Source: Cristatella mucedo (taxonomy: Eukaryota; Bryozoa; Phylactolaemata; Cristatellidae). Taken from it: a stretch of 64,000 nucleotides of DNA. Below are positions 22,768 to 34,720 of this stretch, piece after piece. Positions within the stretch are counted from its first letter, which is position 1. Every line of letters starts with the position of its first letter. A program made the translations under genes and the position numbers. The notes beneath the pieces are model-generated. The model worked only from the letters and a program-made list of their open reading frames with translations. It did not search any database and was not told the DNA's origin. The stretch lies in the NCBI GenBank assembly GCA_009760855.2, contig WPIO01000291.1:1-64000 (forward strand). Direction: 5' to 3'.

Positions 22768-22975
22768 ATAGTAATAATAATAATAGTAATAATGCACTTG
22801 ATAAAGCGCCCTCAGAGAACTCAATCTCACTCTAGGCGCTTTACATTTGCTGCAAAGGGAAATGTAATTGAATGGTGAGTAATATCATGCTTGATAAACA
22901 AACAAAATGAATAATATGGTTAGGGGTGACATGCACAGGGTCAGCATGGAAACGTGGTTAGTGGATAGTCTGTTA
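22768..22975 (-). mobile_element. LINE family A 3' UTR fragment
   Basis: AAT-rich tail followed by TGATAAAGCGCCCTCAGAGA and GGGGTGACATGCACAGGGTC; truncated after about 200 bases. Confidence 0.65.
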
Positions 22976-23139
22976 ATAAATCGTCCGGACATCGTAAATC
23001 TAAACATGCTCCCCCCGAAGAATTCCTCGTTGATGTCAACGTCAGGGTGAAAATACGAGCCTGCCCCAAAAATTGTGTAAAAATACACTCAATGTACTTT
23101 TTCAACTATGGCAAAAAGTGTCGTAGCTAGATTTGCAAG

Positions 23140-25960
23140 TTAGTCCAATAATAAAAAAATAATAACAATACATTTGTATTGCACCCTCGGAGAACTTAAT
23201 CCCTTTCTAGGCACTCTAAAGATGCTGCTAAGAAAGCATGGTCATATGGCTAGTAATAGCATGAACAATGTCAACAAGGATAGCATGATCAGAGGTGAGA
23301 TGCAAAGGGTCAGCATGCAAAGTGATTAATGGCAGCATGCATAGTGTCAGCACGTGTATGCACACAAAGGACGGACCACGAGGACCCACTAAATGCTGTG
23401 ACAAATAGACGAGTTTTTTAGCTTTTTTAAATATCAATTCAGGGGTGTCGTGACGGCAGTCGTAAGTGAGCTCCAGGCTTTGAGAGCATGCGTACTAAAA
23501 GCACGGTCTCCAAAGGTTGGAGGTTCGTGCGAGGTGTAGCTAAGTGACTTGATTAAGAAAAGCGGGTGGTACGATACCTAGCATGATGGAGGAGTCTTCT
23601 AGATTGGGAATCAGTGCAGGTCAGCAAGAAGTGATGTCATGCGATAACTGCGACGCTCACGACAGACAAGCCAGGCTGCAGAGTTTTGCACCAACTGTAA
23701 GCGCCTAATTGCACAGGCCGATAGACCAGCAAGCAGTGACTTTCAGGAATCGAGACAAGATGTTACAAATTCATAGACCAATTTTGATGCAGTATCCCTA
23801 TCCAAGCAAGCCCGGATTTTCGCAATGATATGTAGCTGAAAGCAGGCAGACTTAATGGTGGAACCGATGTGGTCGTCTAATGAAAGGTCACTTTGGAACA
23901 AGACACCTAGATTACGTGCCGATTCTTCAGGATATATGCTGGCAGAGCCGATCTTGAGCGTCAGGTTTTTCAATTTCTGAACCCCACTTGGTTTGTCGAT
24001 AACTAGTAAGTCGGTTTCGTCGTCATTCAATAATTAAGAAAGTTAACTGCCATCCGTGTGCGGATGTCATCACTACATGCAGCAAGTGAGTTAAGAGAAT
24101 TCGATGTGCTGGAAGACTGGGATGGATCAAAGCAAAGGTGCAGTTGAGTGTCATCTGCATAGAAGTAAAAGCCTAGATTCTGCTTGGCGACCACACCGGC
24201 AAGAGCGAGATACTGTAAATACTGTAAAGAGAAGCGGATCAAGCACAGAGGCCTCAGGTACCGAATACTTCAGCGGCTCCTCGGATGGTCGATTCCCGTT
24301 CACATCAATACTTTGGAGCCATCCACTTAGATAGAACTTAAACCATTGCAGTGCAGTGCCACTGACGATCAGTCGAGATGAGAGGCGCTCGAGAAGGACT
24401 TGAAGGTGGTGATCGCTGCCGAAAGATCGAGTTAACGAGGAGAGAGACTTTACCTAATTCTGCATTCCTGAGGAGGTGACTGTAAAGCCTAAGCAATGCT
24501 GAATCTGAAGTGATTAGTTCTAAAACCAGATTGGAACTTGCTCGCTAGGTTTGAAGTTTCAATGCAAGAGTTCAGATGGTCTGTCATAACTCGTTAGTAT
24601 CTTTGATAAGAACTTTATTAGGGATACTGGATGGAAGCTGCTCAATTTTTCTTGGTCTAGTATTACTTTCCTAATTAGTGGCCATATTGCAGCCTTTTTG
24701 AAAGGGGCTGGGACGGTTGTAGGACATTTGCCCCTCCCCCGGCATTCCCCCCCCGTGGATCCTAGGACATTTCCTCCGGGATAGGACATTTCCCCCTATG
24801 TTGATGAATGTATACCTAAGAATAAGAATATATGTATTTTTGGATTGTGCATCTGTGATTCAACAATATTTTCATAGAAGCTAGACTTAGCCTTACCTTG
24901 GACTGATTGGTACGATTTACGTTAGTCCTCGCATGCCTGTCCATGGACAGTCAGTCCTGATATTTTGAATGCTTTTTGAAGCTAGGGCTTAGTAGACTTA
25001 GCTATGTGTGCGGTAAACTACACGACGTCTGGGCGGGGGCGTACAGTGCGCTTAGTCAGAGGTGCAAACTCGTCCAGCGTCTCAGTTAAGATTGCATTGA
25101 AGCAATCTACAAATGATGGCAGGTCGAAAGGCGGACTGAGCAGCAGGGGCGAATAAAGATATTTTCTCCAGGACAGCATCGATGTCAAGGGTTTTGACGT
25201 TTCGCGATTCACAGGTGACTTTACCTGTCGAGGAGGGCACACACTGTGGACTGAATGAGATCAGCATATGGCCAGATAAGCATAATTTTGTATCCTCTAA
25301 CCATGTTATGTTTGTTGTCATTGAGCATGCTGCCACTAACCATTCGACCATGCTTCCTTTGTAGCATATGTTAAGTACTTAGAAAGAGATAAAGTTCTCT
25401 GAGAATGCTATACAAACTAATTAACATTGTTATTATTATTATTATTATTATTGGGCGATGATAGCAAACAGTTGTAAGAGAAAAGTTGGTCGAATGTGTA
25501 ATCCTTGATACGACTAGGGTCATGCACATGAGCCATAAGAGAGAATGAGTCAGTCACTACACAGAACCCGGCGCTTAAGGTGTCAGATAAGCTATCAAAG
25601 AGAATTTTAAAATCACCAATTACGAGGAAAGATCGATTTCTTGCACACAGAATCGAAATGATATTAGGAAAATCTGAGGTAAAGAAGGACTTTGTACCTG
25701 GGGGCGATAGACCACTGTCACCATTGACAGCTTGTCGTCGGATGAACTCAAAACAAGAGATATGAAAGAATGCTTCGTGATAACTGCAAACGGCTTGAAA
25801 TCGAAGGATGAGCATGTGATAATGGCCACTGCACCACTAGTTTTAATAGATCTATGGGTATGAAAGGTGACGCCTGTAGGGGTTTCGTCGTTTATAGTCA
25901 GACCGGATTTCGCCAGGTCTCGGTCAAGGCGAGCAGGTCCTATTCATTCTCAGTAATTAC
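23140..25960 (-). mobile_element. LINE family A, long copy with reverse transcriptase and endonuclease parts
   Basis: On the minus strand from the right: endonuclease-type segments at 25900-25455 (FLVIGDFKILFD, VHDPSRIKDYTFDQL) and 25290-25010 (ISFSPQCVPSS). A plus-oriented LINE tail (25310-25455) splits them. About 230 bases of unrelated sequence (24775-25005) follow, then reverse transcriptase remains 24770-24030 and the C-terminal part, ending in a tail at 23140. APE-type endonuclease plus reverse transcriptase is the CR1/L2 layout. Every part is frameshifted. Confidence 0.65.
25310..25455 (+). mobile_element. LINE family A 3' tail nested in a minus-strand LINE endonuclease
   Basis: GCATGCTGCCACTAACCATT, TAAGTACTTAGAAAGAGATA, TTCTCTGAGAATGCTATACA and a long ATT run. 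It splits the endonuclease coding on the opposite strand. Confidence 0.65.
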
Positions 25961-26437
25961 GTCCCGTATTAATAGGGCTTTATTGCAGATTGGGTGAGAA
26001 TTCCAAAGACAAGCATTCAGATGGGTCGCCGGAGTTATATCAGGCCCGATTACCACTAAGTTGATGAAGAGTGATGAAGTCCATTAACCCCTACCTAGAT
26101 ATTTTGACCTAATGCTCAAATCGCAGCTGTACCATCGCAGTAGTACTCTAGAGATAATAAAGGACGCAATCTAAGCTTGATAAAAGCGACTTGGGTTTAC
26201 AGAATAACTCGAATACTCACGTATGACAACGTACCCATATTCAGAATTAAATAGGGTTGCCGAGGGGTTGCTCTTCCTGTGCCGCGAGTCTGGTGCTGCC
26301 TCCGTGCTTAAAGCAGAGAGGTGTCATCTGGCTAAACTAACTTGCAAGTTCATTCTTAATATCACTATATGCATAGGTGCATGCAATGTATTTCCTAAAC
26401 CTACGCATAATTTAACCCCTAAAATAAGCAAGGTTTG
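25961..26437. other. No feature recognised
   Basis: Between the LINE endonuclease remnant and the short tandem duplication. Confidence 0.5.
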
Positions 26438-26522
26438 TTAGCCAGTCTTTTCGTCTATCCCTGATATCACATACAAATTAGCCAGTCTGTTCGTCTGCCC
26501 CTAATATCACATATTAATTAGG
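26438..26522. repeat. Short tandem duplication (about 41 bp, 2 copies)
   Basis: TTAGCCAGTCTTTTCGTCTA then CCTGATATCACATACAAATT is followed at once by a near copy (TTAGCCAGTCTGTTCGTCTG...). Confidence 0.65.
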
Positions 26523-26659
26523 AATTTCGTTCGGTATTTTTAGTCATATGAGAAGAAGAGGGCACAGCAACGATGAGTGTCAAAAAAGTTGGCGGGAAAG
26601 CAGAAAATATTTGCTAATTTGCAAATGTAGCCATAGCTAAAATTGGACATTAAAATGTT

Positions 26660-27470
26660 AGCTAAAACTTCACAGGGCTACGAACTCAAAAAAGATTGTT
26701 CAATAGGTGGCCATGACATTGCAGCAAATTCACCTCTCAGCACTACGAACCCCTTTGCTGTTGCATAAGCACTTGCAGATTTTGGTGCCTCCAGCGATTC
26801 AGCTAGAGGTAGTTGAGTTTGTGTATTGCAAATCTGCCATATTTGTGTAAAGTGATTTTTACAATAGCTCTGATGCGCTTAGTGTTTACCAGTTTCGTTA
26901 AATGACAGGAAATTACTGGCGGATTTTTAATTCGCAGCCTTTGACTTTTTCAAGGAATATCAACCAGGATCCTGAAAGAAAAGTAGCTGAAAAGAAAAAG
27001 CGTTCTCGCCAGGAACAACGTGCCATAGATACATCACAACAGGCTGCTGAACGGCCCTAAAGCTGAAAAAAAGAGATGTTCTCGCCAGCAGCAAGGTGCT
27101 GATGACTGGGCAAGCTGAAGAAAGTACTCGCAGGTCAAATTTCCCGATCACACTCGAAGAGCTAAAAACAAGAGTAGTCACAGTTGAAATTGAAAATTAA
27201 AATACTGGAACTTCACAAGACTACGAACATAAAAGGGGTTTTTTTAAGGGTGGCTATGGCATTCCAGCAGATTGAGGTCTTTGCACTATGATCTGTTTTA
27301 AGTCATCCGAAAGCTTCCGTCGCTGCTACTTGGACCGGTTGAGTTGGCGTGTTGCAAAGCTTCCACATTTGTGTAGAGTTATCGTTACATTTTCGCTGCT
27401 GTGCTTTGCATTGACCAACTTCACTAATGGATGCGAATTAACAGTAGACTTTAAATTCGCAGTCAGTACA
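26660..27470. repeat. Direct duplication of an about 280-bp unit, 530 bp apart
   Basis: AACTTCACAGGGCTACGAACTC at about 26666 recurs as AACTTCACAAGACTACGAACAT at about 27210. GTTGAGTTTGTGTATTGCAA recurs as GTTGAGTTGGCGTGTTGCAA, and both units end near AATTCGCAG. Between them a smaller block with TTCTCGCCAG(G/C)A occurs twice. Unknown element. Confidence 0.5.
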
Positions 27471-27489
27471 TTTTGTAAATGAATAGGTC

Positions 27490-27605
27490 GGGAGGGTCGT
27501 GATAGCAAATGAGGTAAGGTGCTCGTTCGTGAGGAAGGAGGTCGTGGGTTAGAATCCTGCAGTGGGCAATCCCCAAGCGCCACGTGCAAGACGTGGTGAT
27601 TATAA
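27490..27605 (+). mobile_element. tRNA-derived SINE, family 1 (partial)
   Basis: B-box region GGTCGTGGGTTAGAATCCTG and GTGGGCAATCC; the tail is cut off by the 3' end of a minus-strand LINE family A copy beginning at about 27600. Confidence 0.55.
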
Positions 27606-28640
27606 TAATAACACACACTTGATAAAGCGCCCTCAGAGAACTAAATCGCTTTCTAGGCGCTTTCCATTTGCTACGAAGGAAACACGATCGAATGATCAGT
27701 GGTAGCATGCTCAATAAACCACAAGAATAACATGGTTAGGGGTGACATGCACAGGGTCAGTATGCAAGTGCGGTTAGTGGCAGCATGCACAATGTCAGCA
27801 AGCATAAGCATATGAAGGACAAATCTCAGGGATCCACAAAATGCTGTGCTAAATAGGTGCGTTTTAAATTTCTTTTTAAATGTGGTCGAGTCAGGAGATG
27901 TGACGCAAGTCGGGAGTAAGTTCCAGGCTTTGGAAGCATACGAACTAAATACACGGTCTCAGAAAATATATATAAAAATAACATTTACTTGTATAGCACC
28001 CTAAGAGAGCTTAATCTCTTTTCAGGGCGCTTCACATGCGCCTCAGGGTTCGAGCCCACGACCGCAGCCAGGCCTCGGTCGGGGCGACTACCTTTACCGC
28101 TGGACCAAACCAGCTCGGCAAGGATTTGAGATTTGTCCGAGGTAAAGGTAAATATTTTCCGAAAAGCGGGTGGTACTATGCTAAGCCCGGTGGGGCAGTA
28201 GATCTGATAGGTATGCTGGATCCAAAGAATGAAGGAACCTGAAAGTGAGCGACAAAACCTTGAAACCGATCCGTTGCTCGACTGGGAGCTAGTGGAGGTC
28301 GGCAAGAAGTGGTGTGATGTGGCAACTGCGACGCTCACGACAGACAAGCCTAGCTGCAGAGTTTTGCACCAGCTGTAAGCGCCTGAGTGCACAGGCCGGT
28401 AGACCAGCAAGCAGAGAGTTACAGAAGTCATGGCGGGATGTCGCAATTGCATGGACCAACTTCTTAGGTGTGGTATCCCTGTCTAAAGAAGCCCGAATTT
28501 TAGCAATGTTCTGTAGCTGAAAATAGGCAGCCTTGATTATGGAGCTGCTGTGGTCGTTTAACGAAAGGTGGCTTTGAAACGTCACATTAGAAGATATGCA
28601 GGCAGAGCCGAATTTGAGCTTCGGCCTTTCAAAATTTCTG
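27600..28640 (-). mobile_element. LINE family A, 5'-truncated, interrupted by a family 2 SINE
   Basis: The tail at 27600 holds GCGCCCTCAGAGAACTAAAT. The coding end on the minus strand reads QLVQNSAARLVCRERRSCHI, DLH and HLSLNDHSSSIIKAAYFQL between 28585 and 28200. The SINE at 27965-28120 lies in the middle. Confidence 0.68.
27965..28120 (-). mobile_element. tRNA-derived SINE, family 2, with LINE-like tail
   Basis: Read on the minus strand: GCCGAGCTGGTTTGGTCCAG with A-box TGGTCCAGCGGTAAAGG, B-box GGGCTCGAACCC, then a tail beginning GTGAAGCGCCCTGAAAAGAG that matches the 3' end of LINE family A. It interrupts a LINE family A copy. Confidence 0.7.
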
Positions 28641-28879
28641 AATCACACTTGGCTACGAGCCGCGAGTAGCTGTTCCAATTTGGATTCGGAGCAGCCAGGT
28701 ATAAATGACAAAAGACGCCGACGGACGGGCGAGAATGAGGGCGCGACCTCGCGATCGGCGAGCAGCGGCTCGCGAGCTTCCGCTAGAAAGATCCGTGACG
28801 GCCAGAAGAGCAGCCGCGTACCTAGTGCCGCAAACGTGACCAACAGGGCGGTTTGGCGCTCTCCAGCGCTTCGCTGACG

Positions 28880-28928
28880 TCGGCTCTCTCTCTCACACTC
28901 TCTGTCTCTGTCTCTGTCTCTGTCTCTG

Positions 28929-29005
<77 letters not shown>

Positions 29006-29135
29006 TCTCTCTCTCCTTCTCTTTTCGGCTCTCCAGCGCTTCGCTCTCCAGCTCTCTTCGGCTCTCCAGCGCTTCGCTGACGTGGCTGTCTCCCGCTCTT
29101 TCGCTCTCTCTTCTCTCTCTCTTCGGCTCTGTCAC
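28880..29135. repeat. CTCTGT and CT microsatellite with flanking short repeats
   Basis: CTGTCT units (28900-28945) pass into pure CT (28946-29000). On the right, GGCTCTCCAGCGCTTCGCT occurs twice more (about 29028 and 29060) besides the left copy near 28857. Confidence 0.8.
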
Positions 29136-29221
29136 GAGAGCGCCTAACCGCAACAACCCACACCCTGGTGTCACCTGACGCCGCGACGTGCGCACATCCA
29201 CGCACAAAAGCTCGCGCACGA

Positions 29222-29305
29222 ACGCACACACACACACACACACGCGTGCGCGCGTGCACGCACGCACACACACACGCGCCCACACATGCAAACACTCGCG
29301 CACGC
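29222..29305. repeat. CA/CG alternating tract
   Basis: Alternating purine-pyrimidine (ACACAC, CGTGCGCGCG, CACACACGCG), a classical Z-DNA-prone composition. Confidence 0.75.
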
Positions 29306-30239
29306 GTGCCGCACAGCGTCGAACGAGCCTCGACTCTCAACCGCCGAAGCAGGCCTACCTCAGTGAGGGCTCCAACTCGATCGGCTGTCAGATAGGCCTT
29401 GACCGCCGGGGCGTCTGGGCGTGGCTCGGAGCCGATAAGGCGATTTCCGTGCGCCAGACATTTCGAGCTTCCTATTAGTCGGTCGACCGTAGCTAGCTCG
29501 CGCCGCTTCTCGATGCGTCGACTACGCTCGCGCCAGGCGACGCTCAGTGACCTGCTGCCGGCGAATCGCATGCCCGTACGTCCGAGCGCTCCTGGCGTCA
29601 CGACCGTCCGCCGCGTCTTTTGCATGGCAGAGCAGGGCGCGGTTGCAGCGAGCGTAGCTGTAGCGAGACGTGCCGCATAGATATGGCCTGCGGTTGCGCA
29701 GCGCACGAGCCCCAGCGTGACCCGCGCGCCGGTAGCTGCATCTGCGGCTCGGTCTTAGCAGGCGTAACGCCGGTATTAGTAACGAAAAATACAATGCGCG
29801 CGAGCGAGCGCCCGCGGCCTGGCGAGCCCACCGGGATAGCGGAAGCTCGTTGGGCGGCTGGTCGGTCGCCTAGCTGCGGGCGCCCTCTGGTGCCGTCGGT
29901 ATGCAGGTGCTCTCGGGCGACCTATGGAGAGAGCTGCGCACGTCTCTCTGACGCCGCGCGTGCTGGCTAGGAGCGAGCAATGGAAGTGCGCTGGAGCGCG
30001 ACGCTCTCGCTTACGGCCCAGCAGGGAGAACCGGAATTTGACGCTACCAGGCGTCCAGCGATACGCTGTCTCGCGTTGGATTGCTTTCGTCACGTGCCAA
30101 AGTGAGGTGACGCCGTTTGATGTAGCAGAGCAGCGCGGAAGAATGCCAGCGGACTGAAATTCGATCGAAAGCCTTCTGCTATTTATCGTGCTTGGCTGAG
30201 CGCGACGCCTCAATGGTCGCGCTTGGCTGAGCGAGACGC

Positions 30240-30350
30240 CATACGACTACTACTCTCCTACTGGCTATGGCACATCCTTTTCAGCGGTTCTGAGCTGCTA
30301 CTTCTATGCTACTCACTACCTCAACTCATTAACACAATAATTATGTCCTT
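30240..30350 (+). mobile_element. LINE family B 3' fragment
   Basis: CACATCCTTTTCAGCGGTTC and GCTACTTCTATGCTACTCAC match the 3' coding end of the family B copy at 7640-9235. Confidence 0.5.
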
Positions 30351-30500
30351 AGCCTCACGTCAAGTTCATGCACCTTTCAAAAGGCTGTAGTCAGAAAGCA
30401 ACGCTAGACCGCTCGAGGACTCGAACAGCTTCCGTCCAGTCTCCCTTCTGCCGTTCCTATCAAAGACATCGGAACGAGTTGTGGCAGACCTCACCTTACA
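30345..30500 (+). mobile_element. LINE family A reverse transcriptase fragment
   Basis: Broken frames correspond to the block between SGHVPEPFKKA and the GNYRPVS region (FRPVSLLPFLSK, ERVVADLT). A minus-oriented LINE A tail begins at its right end. Confidence 0.5.
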
Positions 30501-30850
30501 TTATAATAACAATGCACTCGATAAAGCACCCTCAGAGAACTCAATCTCTTTTCAGGCGCTTTAAATTTGCTGCAAAGCACTTGAATAATATGGTTAGGGC
30601 TGACATGCACAGGTTCAGCAGGCAAATGTGGTTAGTGGCAGCATGCACAGTGTCAGCACGCATAAGCACATCAAGGACGAATCACAGGGACCCACTAAAT
30701 GCTGTCCTAAATAGGTGTGTTTTAAGTTCCTTATAAATGTGGTCACGTCAGGGGATGTTCTGACGCAGGTCGGGAGGGAGTTCCAGGCTTTGGGAGCATA
30801 CAAACTAAACGAACGGTCTCCAAATGATTTAAGGTTTGTATGACGTTGCC
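30500..30850 (-). mobile_element. LINE family A 3' end
   Basis: AATGCACTCGATAAAGCACC, GGGCTGACATGCACAGGTTC, then the coding end on the minus strand (YAPKAWNSLPTCVRTSPD). Confidence 0.65.
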
Positions 30851-31139
30851 CGTTTTCCTACATAGATTTTACCCGAATACATAAATTACAATACACACAT
30901 ACAATACAATACACACAATTTGATTATGACATTTCAGTGGCACTCGGCAGCCGCTCAGCTGATGGTTAGCAGCAGTCAGCTTGTGTTAAGCATCCGGATT
31001 TGGTCAGTTGCTGTTCTCCACAGACACTAAACCCACGGGTAAGGTAATTCAGATACAGGGCACCGGCTATCACTCGCACTGCCCTCTAATGTTTCTATGC
31101 ATCCGTTACCAGTACACTATTTTCCTCAAAACACAAGAT
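30851..31139. other. No feature recognised
   Basis: AC/AT-rich spacer with ATACACAC repeats near 30885-30915. Confidence 0.5.
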
Positions 31140-32640
31140 TTAGACTGGATCTAAGTAGTTTTTATTGTGCAGAAAAGCTAAGAAATGTATAATTACAAGC
31201 AATTTATTTGGCCTAATCAATAACTTGTCGAGGCACCATGTTTTTGAAACTTCGCCCAATAGTCTCGACATTTATTCCACCGGCTTTCGGCAAGTTTTAT
31301 GGGGAATTGACGCCCAGCAATCCTTCAAAAGCTCAAAAAACCCATCGGATTTCTAGCCCGAAGAACTCCAAACCGTATGGCTCGTTCAAATCCGTCCAAC
31401 AGATGCTCTAGTGAGTTCAAGTTCGGGCTTTGGCAACTGCATGACCTCAATTGGCTCGAAGTCGTTAGTAGTCGGAATTGGTAAAAAACTGTTCATTGTG
31501 ATGCTGCCAACAGAAATTGAGACGACAGGGGTTATCACCAATTCCACATAAACATAAGTAGACGGCAAGCCAACATTCTGCACAACGTCGACATAGACAT
31601 TTTGATTCACGATTCCTTTAATTCTGTGCAGACGCCCAACACTGGAAAATGAGAAGCAACCACATACATATACAAAATGCTGATTTAACAACTTCATTTG
31701 TATTGCAGAAGAAGAGTCGTATCGGCTATGACCGCCACTTGCAGTTGGCAATAAAGAATCGCCCAACTTCAGTAATCAAACCCACGACCTCGGTCTTCTT
31801 GGTTGTGAAGACTGAGAACCTTACTCCTGGGCTATCACGACCGAGTATACATTACACTTCCACTGCCGAGTTTCTTTGTCTTTTTTTTCAGACAAAGTGC
31901 ATATTCGCTTCACCCATTTGCTAGTGAACATACTCCTTCCTTTTGTCGCGGCAAAATACATCGAATTTGGACTCATCAGTCCATAGTACTCTCATCCACA
32001 GGGCAGCTGGGATAAGCAAGAAACAATCCAGCCTAGCCTTTTTGTGCTGAACGATCGACCGTAGCTTAGACTTAACCACCCGTGCATTCGGCCCTGGTTC
32101 ATTAAGCCATTAACTCATGGCATTTTGGCTTACGACCAGTCCGGTAGCTTCGTAAAGACTCTGGCTGTGGATTTTAGCAGTGGCAAACCTGTCCTTCAGA
32201 GCCATGCTTTTGAGGAGCCAGAGTTATCACTAGAGGTTATTCGAAGGCAACCCGAGCGTGGCAGTGCCTCTGTGCTACCTTAATTCAGAGGCTTCCTAAT
32301 CATGTTTCAAGAGTATCCTCTAAGATCTTCAGCTGCCTCGCAATTTCTCGGCTCTAATGGCCATCTCTGTGAGGCGATTTCAAAACTGCTCAACTACCCT
32401 CAGAAAGTCGCTCAACTGGCAACATGATCTGGTCGTGTAGCAACCGGCACTAAGGTAGGGGCTAGCCCTAAAAGGTCTTGGAGACATCCGGATAACTTAG
32501 CTCATCGTTGGTCGAGGCATCGTCTGTAAAAGAATGGGCAAAACAAGTTCTCCTGGATGGCATCAACGAGGGTGGACAATCACTTGACCACATTTGCCGA
32601 TTTGTTCACGTGGTATCCGCTGCCTCGGTTGCTGGCGAAT
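31140..32640 (-). mobile_element. Tc1/mariner transposon relic (transposase on the minus strand)
   Basis: On the minus strand, broken frames give an N-terminal DNA-binding-like block with RSGCLRITS (about 32.26 kb), then VLWTDESKFDVF at about 31.97 kb, which is the WxDESxF catalytic block of Tc1/mariner transposases. After the inserted SINE comes VGRLHRIKGIVNQNVYVD (about 31.6 kb), the DFEPIEV block (about 31.45 kb, counterpart of DLNPIE) and a C-terminal LLKDCWASIP region (about 31.33 kb). The order is correct for one transposase of about 340 residues. Stops are frequent, so it is dead. Terminal repeats were not identified. Confidence 0.65.
31665..31850 (-). mobile_element. tRNA-derived SINE, family 1, inside a Tc1/mariner transposase
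   Basis: Reverse copy with B-box complement AATCAAACCCACGACCTCGG, the hairpin block and the tail complement TGATTTAACAACTTCATTTG. Transposase-like coding lies on both sides in the same orientation, so the SINE inserted into it. Confidence 0.6.
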
Positions 32641-34244
32641 GCAGTTATTCACTAAGCCAAACGTAGCAAACTGCAGCTAACGCCAAAATATTGACAGATT
32701 AGACAATTTAACAATTACTGTAGAGTAATGACTTACTCGAATACGGGCATTAGCAATAACCGAACTCGGATCGATAGACCAGGCTGGTAGAAACTTTTGT
32801 AGTGCAATGTATATGCTCACAAAACCCAGCTGTACCTGCCCTTAGCGTTAGCTGAGGCAACTACTTAATTGAATGCATGCCTTGCAGACACTCGGTTCTG
32901 TCCAGGATGGCTCCTAATTTCCCTTAACTGAACAATGCAAAATGAAACTGTTCATAGGAAACAATAAACTTGTGGCTTCAACAATACAATAATTTTAATA
33001 AGTCTTATTTAGCTCCCAAAGAGAACCGAACCACTATCCATGTACTTTAAAACTCGTTAGAAGAGAATCAATAAGAGCTTATGACAATCAAGGCATCATG
33101 CTAGGACTATACAGAGACAGCACACAAGAAGACACTCGCAGCCACTGCTTTGCCGGATCCCGGTTATAAGCTTGCAGTCAATTATGCACTTGTAAGTACA
33201 CAAAGCACCCAGGAGACATAGGACAAGCTCGATTGGGCGCGAGGACAGATGAACGGGACAGACCTGTCTTTAAGCTACGACTTAAATGCTGCCAAGTCAT
33301 CGTGGGCGTTGACAGAAGCCAGAAAGAAGCTCCAGACTTGCAGTGCACACGAGCTTCACGGCCAACTGCTACCACCCAGGCTGCCAGTACAAAACAGCGA
33401 GCCAAAAAAGCCACCTGCTGGAGACAGCTGCACTACCCGATTGGAATGCCAGCTTGGCCAAGCTAGCTGCAGTCAGTCACAGCAGCTACCGGGACCGAGA
33501 ATAGCAATCAAACGAGGCAGCCTTAACGCAAGAAGTAGAAGATTTTCCGACAAGTAGCCAAGAACTCTTGCTGAGTAAGCAGCATAAAGATAAATGAAGG
33601 CTCTGGACGAAATGTGCAGCCCACCAGACACCTGCAGATAGGTGCTCAGTTAATTAGGTTTCTAAGGAAATTTCAACTCTTCGGTAACCACAAACGGCAA
33701 TTTCGAGTAAGCTGAAGAATAGGTGAGAAAGGCATACTGACTGCAGCACAATGTCAAGTATAGCAGTGGAGCGGTCATTGTTTGAGGCTCTTTCCCGGTG
33801 CAGGTATTGGAGCACTGCATCACATTCCTGGCATTATATACCAAAATGTTTGTTTACAACGACGTGCTGAAACATATTGGCATTCCGTGTGGGGATGTTA
33901 GGCGACAGGCACCTTTATTGGCTTGGTAATGACCCAAAATTATGCTCTATAATCAAATGATGACAAGAAATCACGGAGAAGAAGCAGAGAGCCTCGACCC
34001 TGCTTGAGCAGCACTGATCAGAATGTCTTGCAAATCCACAGAAGGGCGGCTTCTGAATTACGGTTGGCTCTAAATACAGCTTACAATTTGGGAGCAATAT
34101 GTAATGAACTGATGTAATTAAAGATGTCACAGCGGCTGGCAAAAGATTCTACTAGCTGAAAAGTATGCCTCTAGACTATATACTGTTTTATTAAAGAAAG
34201 GCAACCCGTAAACGTCATTTAGTCTCTACAGCTAATGATGAATA
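32641..34244. other. No gene recognised
   Basis: Apart from a doubtful LINE tail at 32985, only short frames. The 33230-33560 stretch has overlapping frames of 70-100 codons in two phases without any domain. Confidence 0.45.
32985..33060 (-). mobile_element. Possible LINE 3' tail fragment
   Basis: AATAATTTTAATAAGTCTTA then TTAGCTCCCAAAGAGAACCG resembles a degraded LINE tail. Short and uncertain. Confidence 0.3.
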
Positions 34245-34720
34245 TGGCACCGAGGTTGGTCAATAGATCTAAAGTATACAGTCACGTGTCTCCTTTGCTA
34301 AGGAGCTGCTTTGGTGACCGTTAATCAGAAGTGAATAACACAATTTGCTCTGACATCAGGCGTGCCACCGTCGAGTTCTTCAATACCGAGCTCAAATACT
34401 TAACCAGTTTCAGACGTATCTCAAAGGAGGCCCTCGAATAACAAACAATTAGCTGTGCCATTCTTTCACTTCGAGCCAGACTCTTGGCGACATCAGCTTT
34501 TGCTATGGAGGGGGTGATCCGACACAAAGTAACTCACTGCCAAAACCACAAGTCTTACTCTAGGACATCCTCTCTCACATATCCAACTCCGATATATTCT
34601 TTCCGGTGGGCCTTGTTCTACACTTCCATGCCACTCACTTCCTCCGATGTTATCCTGGCTAAGCTATGCCTCCCACTTTCTCTTTATTGCCGTCAGAATA
34701 GGTCTGCTCGCTGGCTAGCG
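34245..34720 (+). mobile_element. LINE family B 3' portion
   Basis: Matches the fragment at 13215-13690 (CACGTGTCTCCTTTGC, AACAATTAGCTGTGCCATTC, CTATGCCTCCCACTTTCTC). Degraded, no open frame of note. Confidence 0.5.

Larger units (their letters stand above)
28641..30239. other. CpG-rich stretch
   Basis: Many CpG dinucleotides outside the microsatellites, for instance 28735-28830 and 29480-30010, in contrast to the LINE-rich flanks. A 28-bp tandem pair (GCTTGGCTGAGCG(C/A)GACGCC) lies at 30190-30240. The long minus-strand frame across the microsatellites is not convincing as a gene. Confidence 0.4.

Noticed and set aside
28822-29706. 294-codon minus-strand frame
   Set aside because: It crosses CT and CA microsatellites and CpG-rich DNA, with low-complexity Arg/Glu/Cys/Val content and no domain; GC-rich sequence opens frames by chance.
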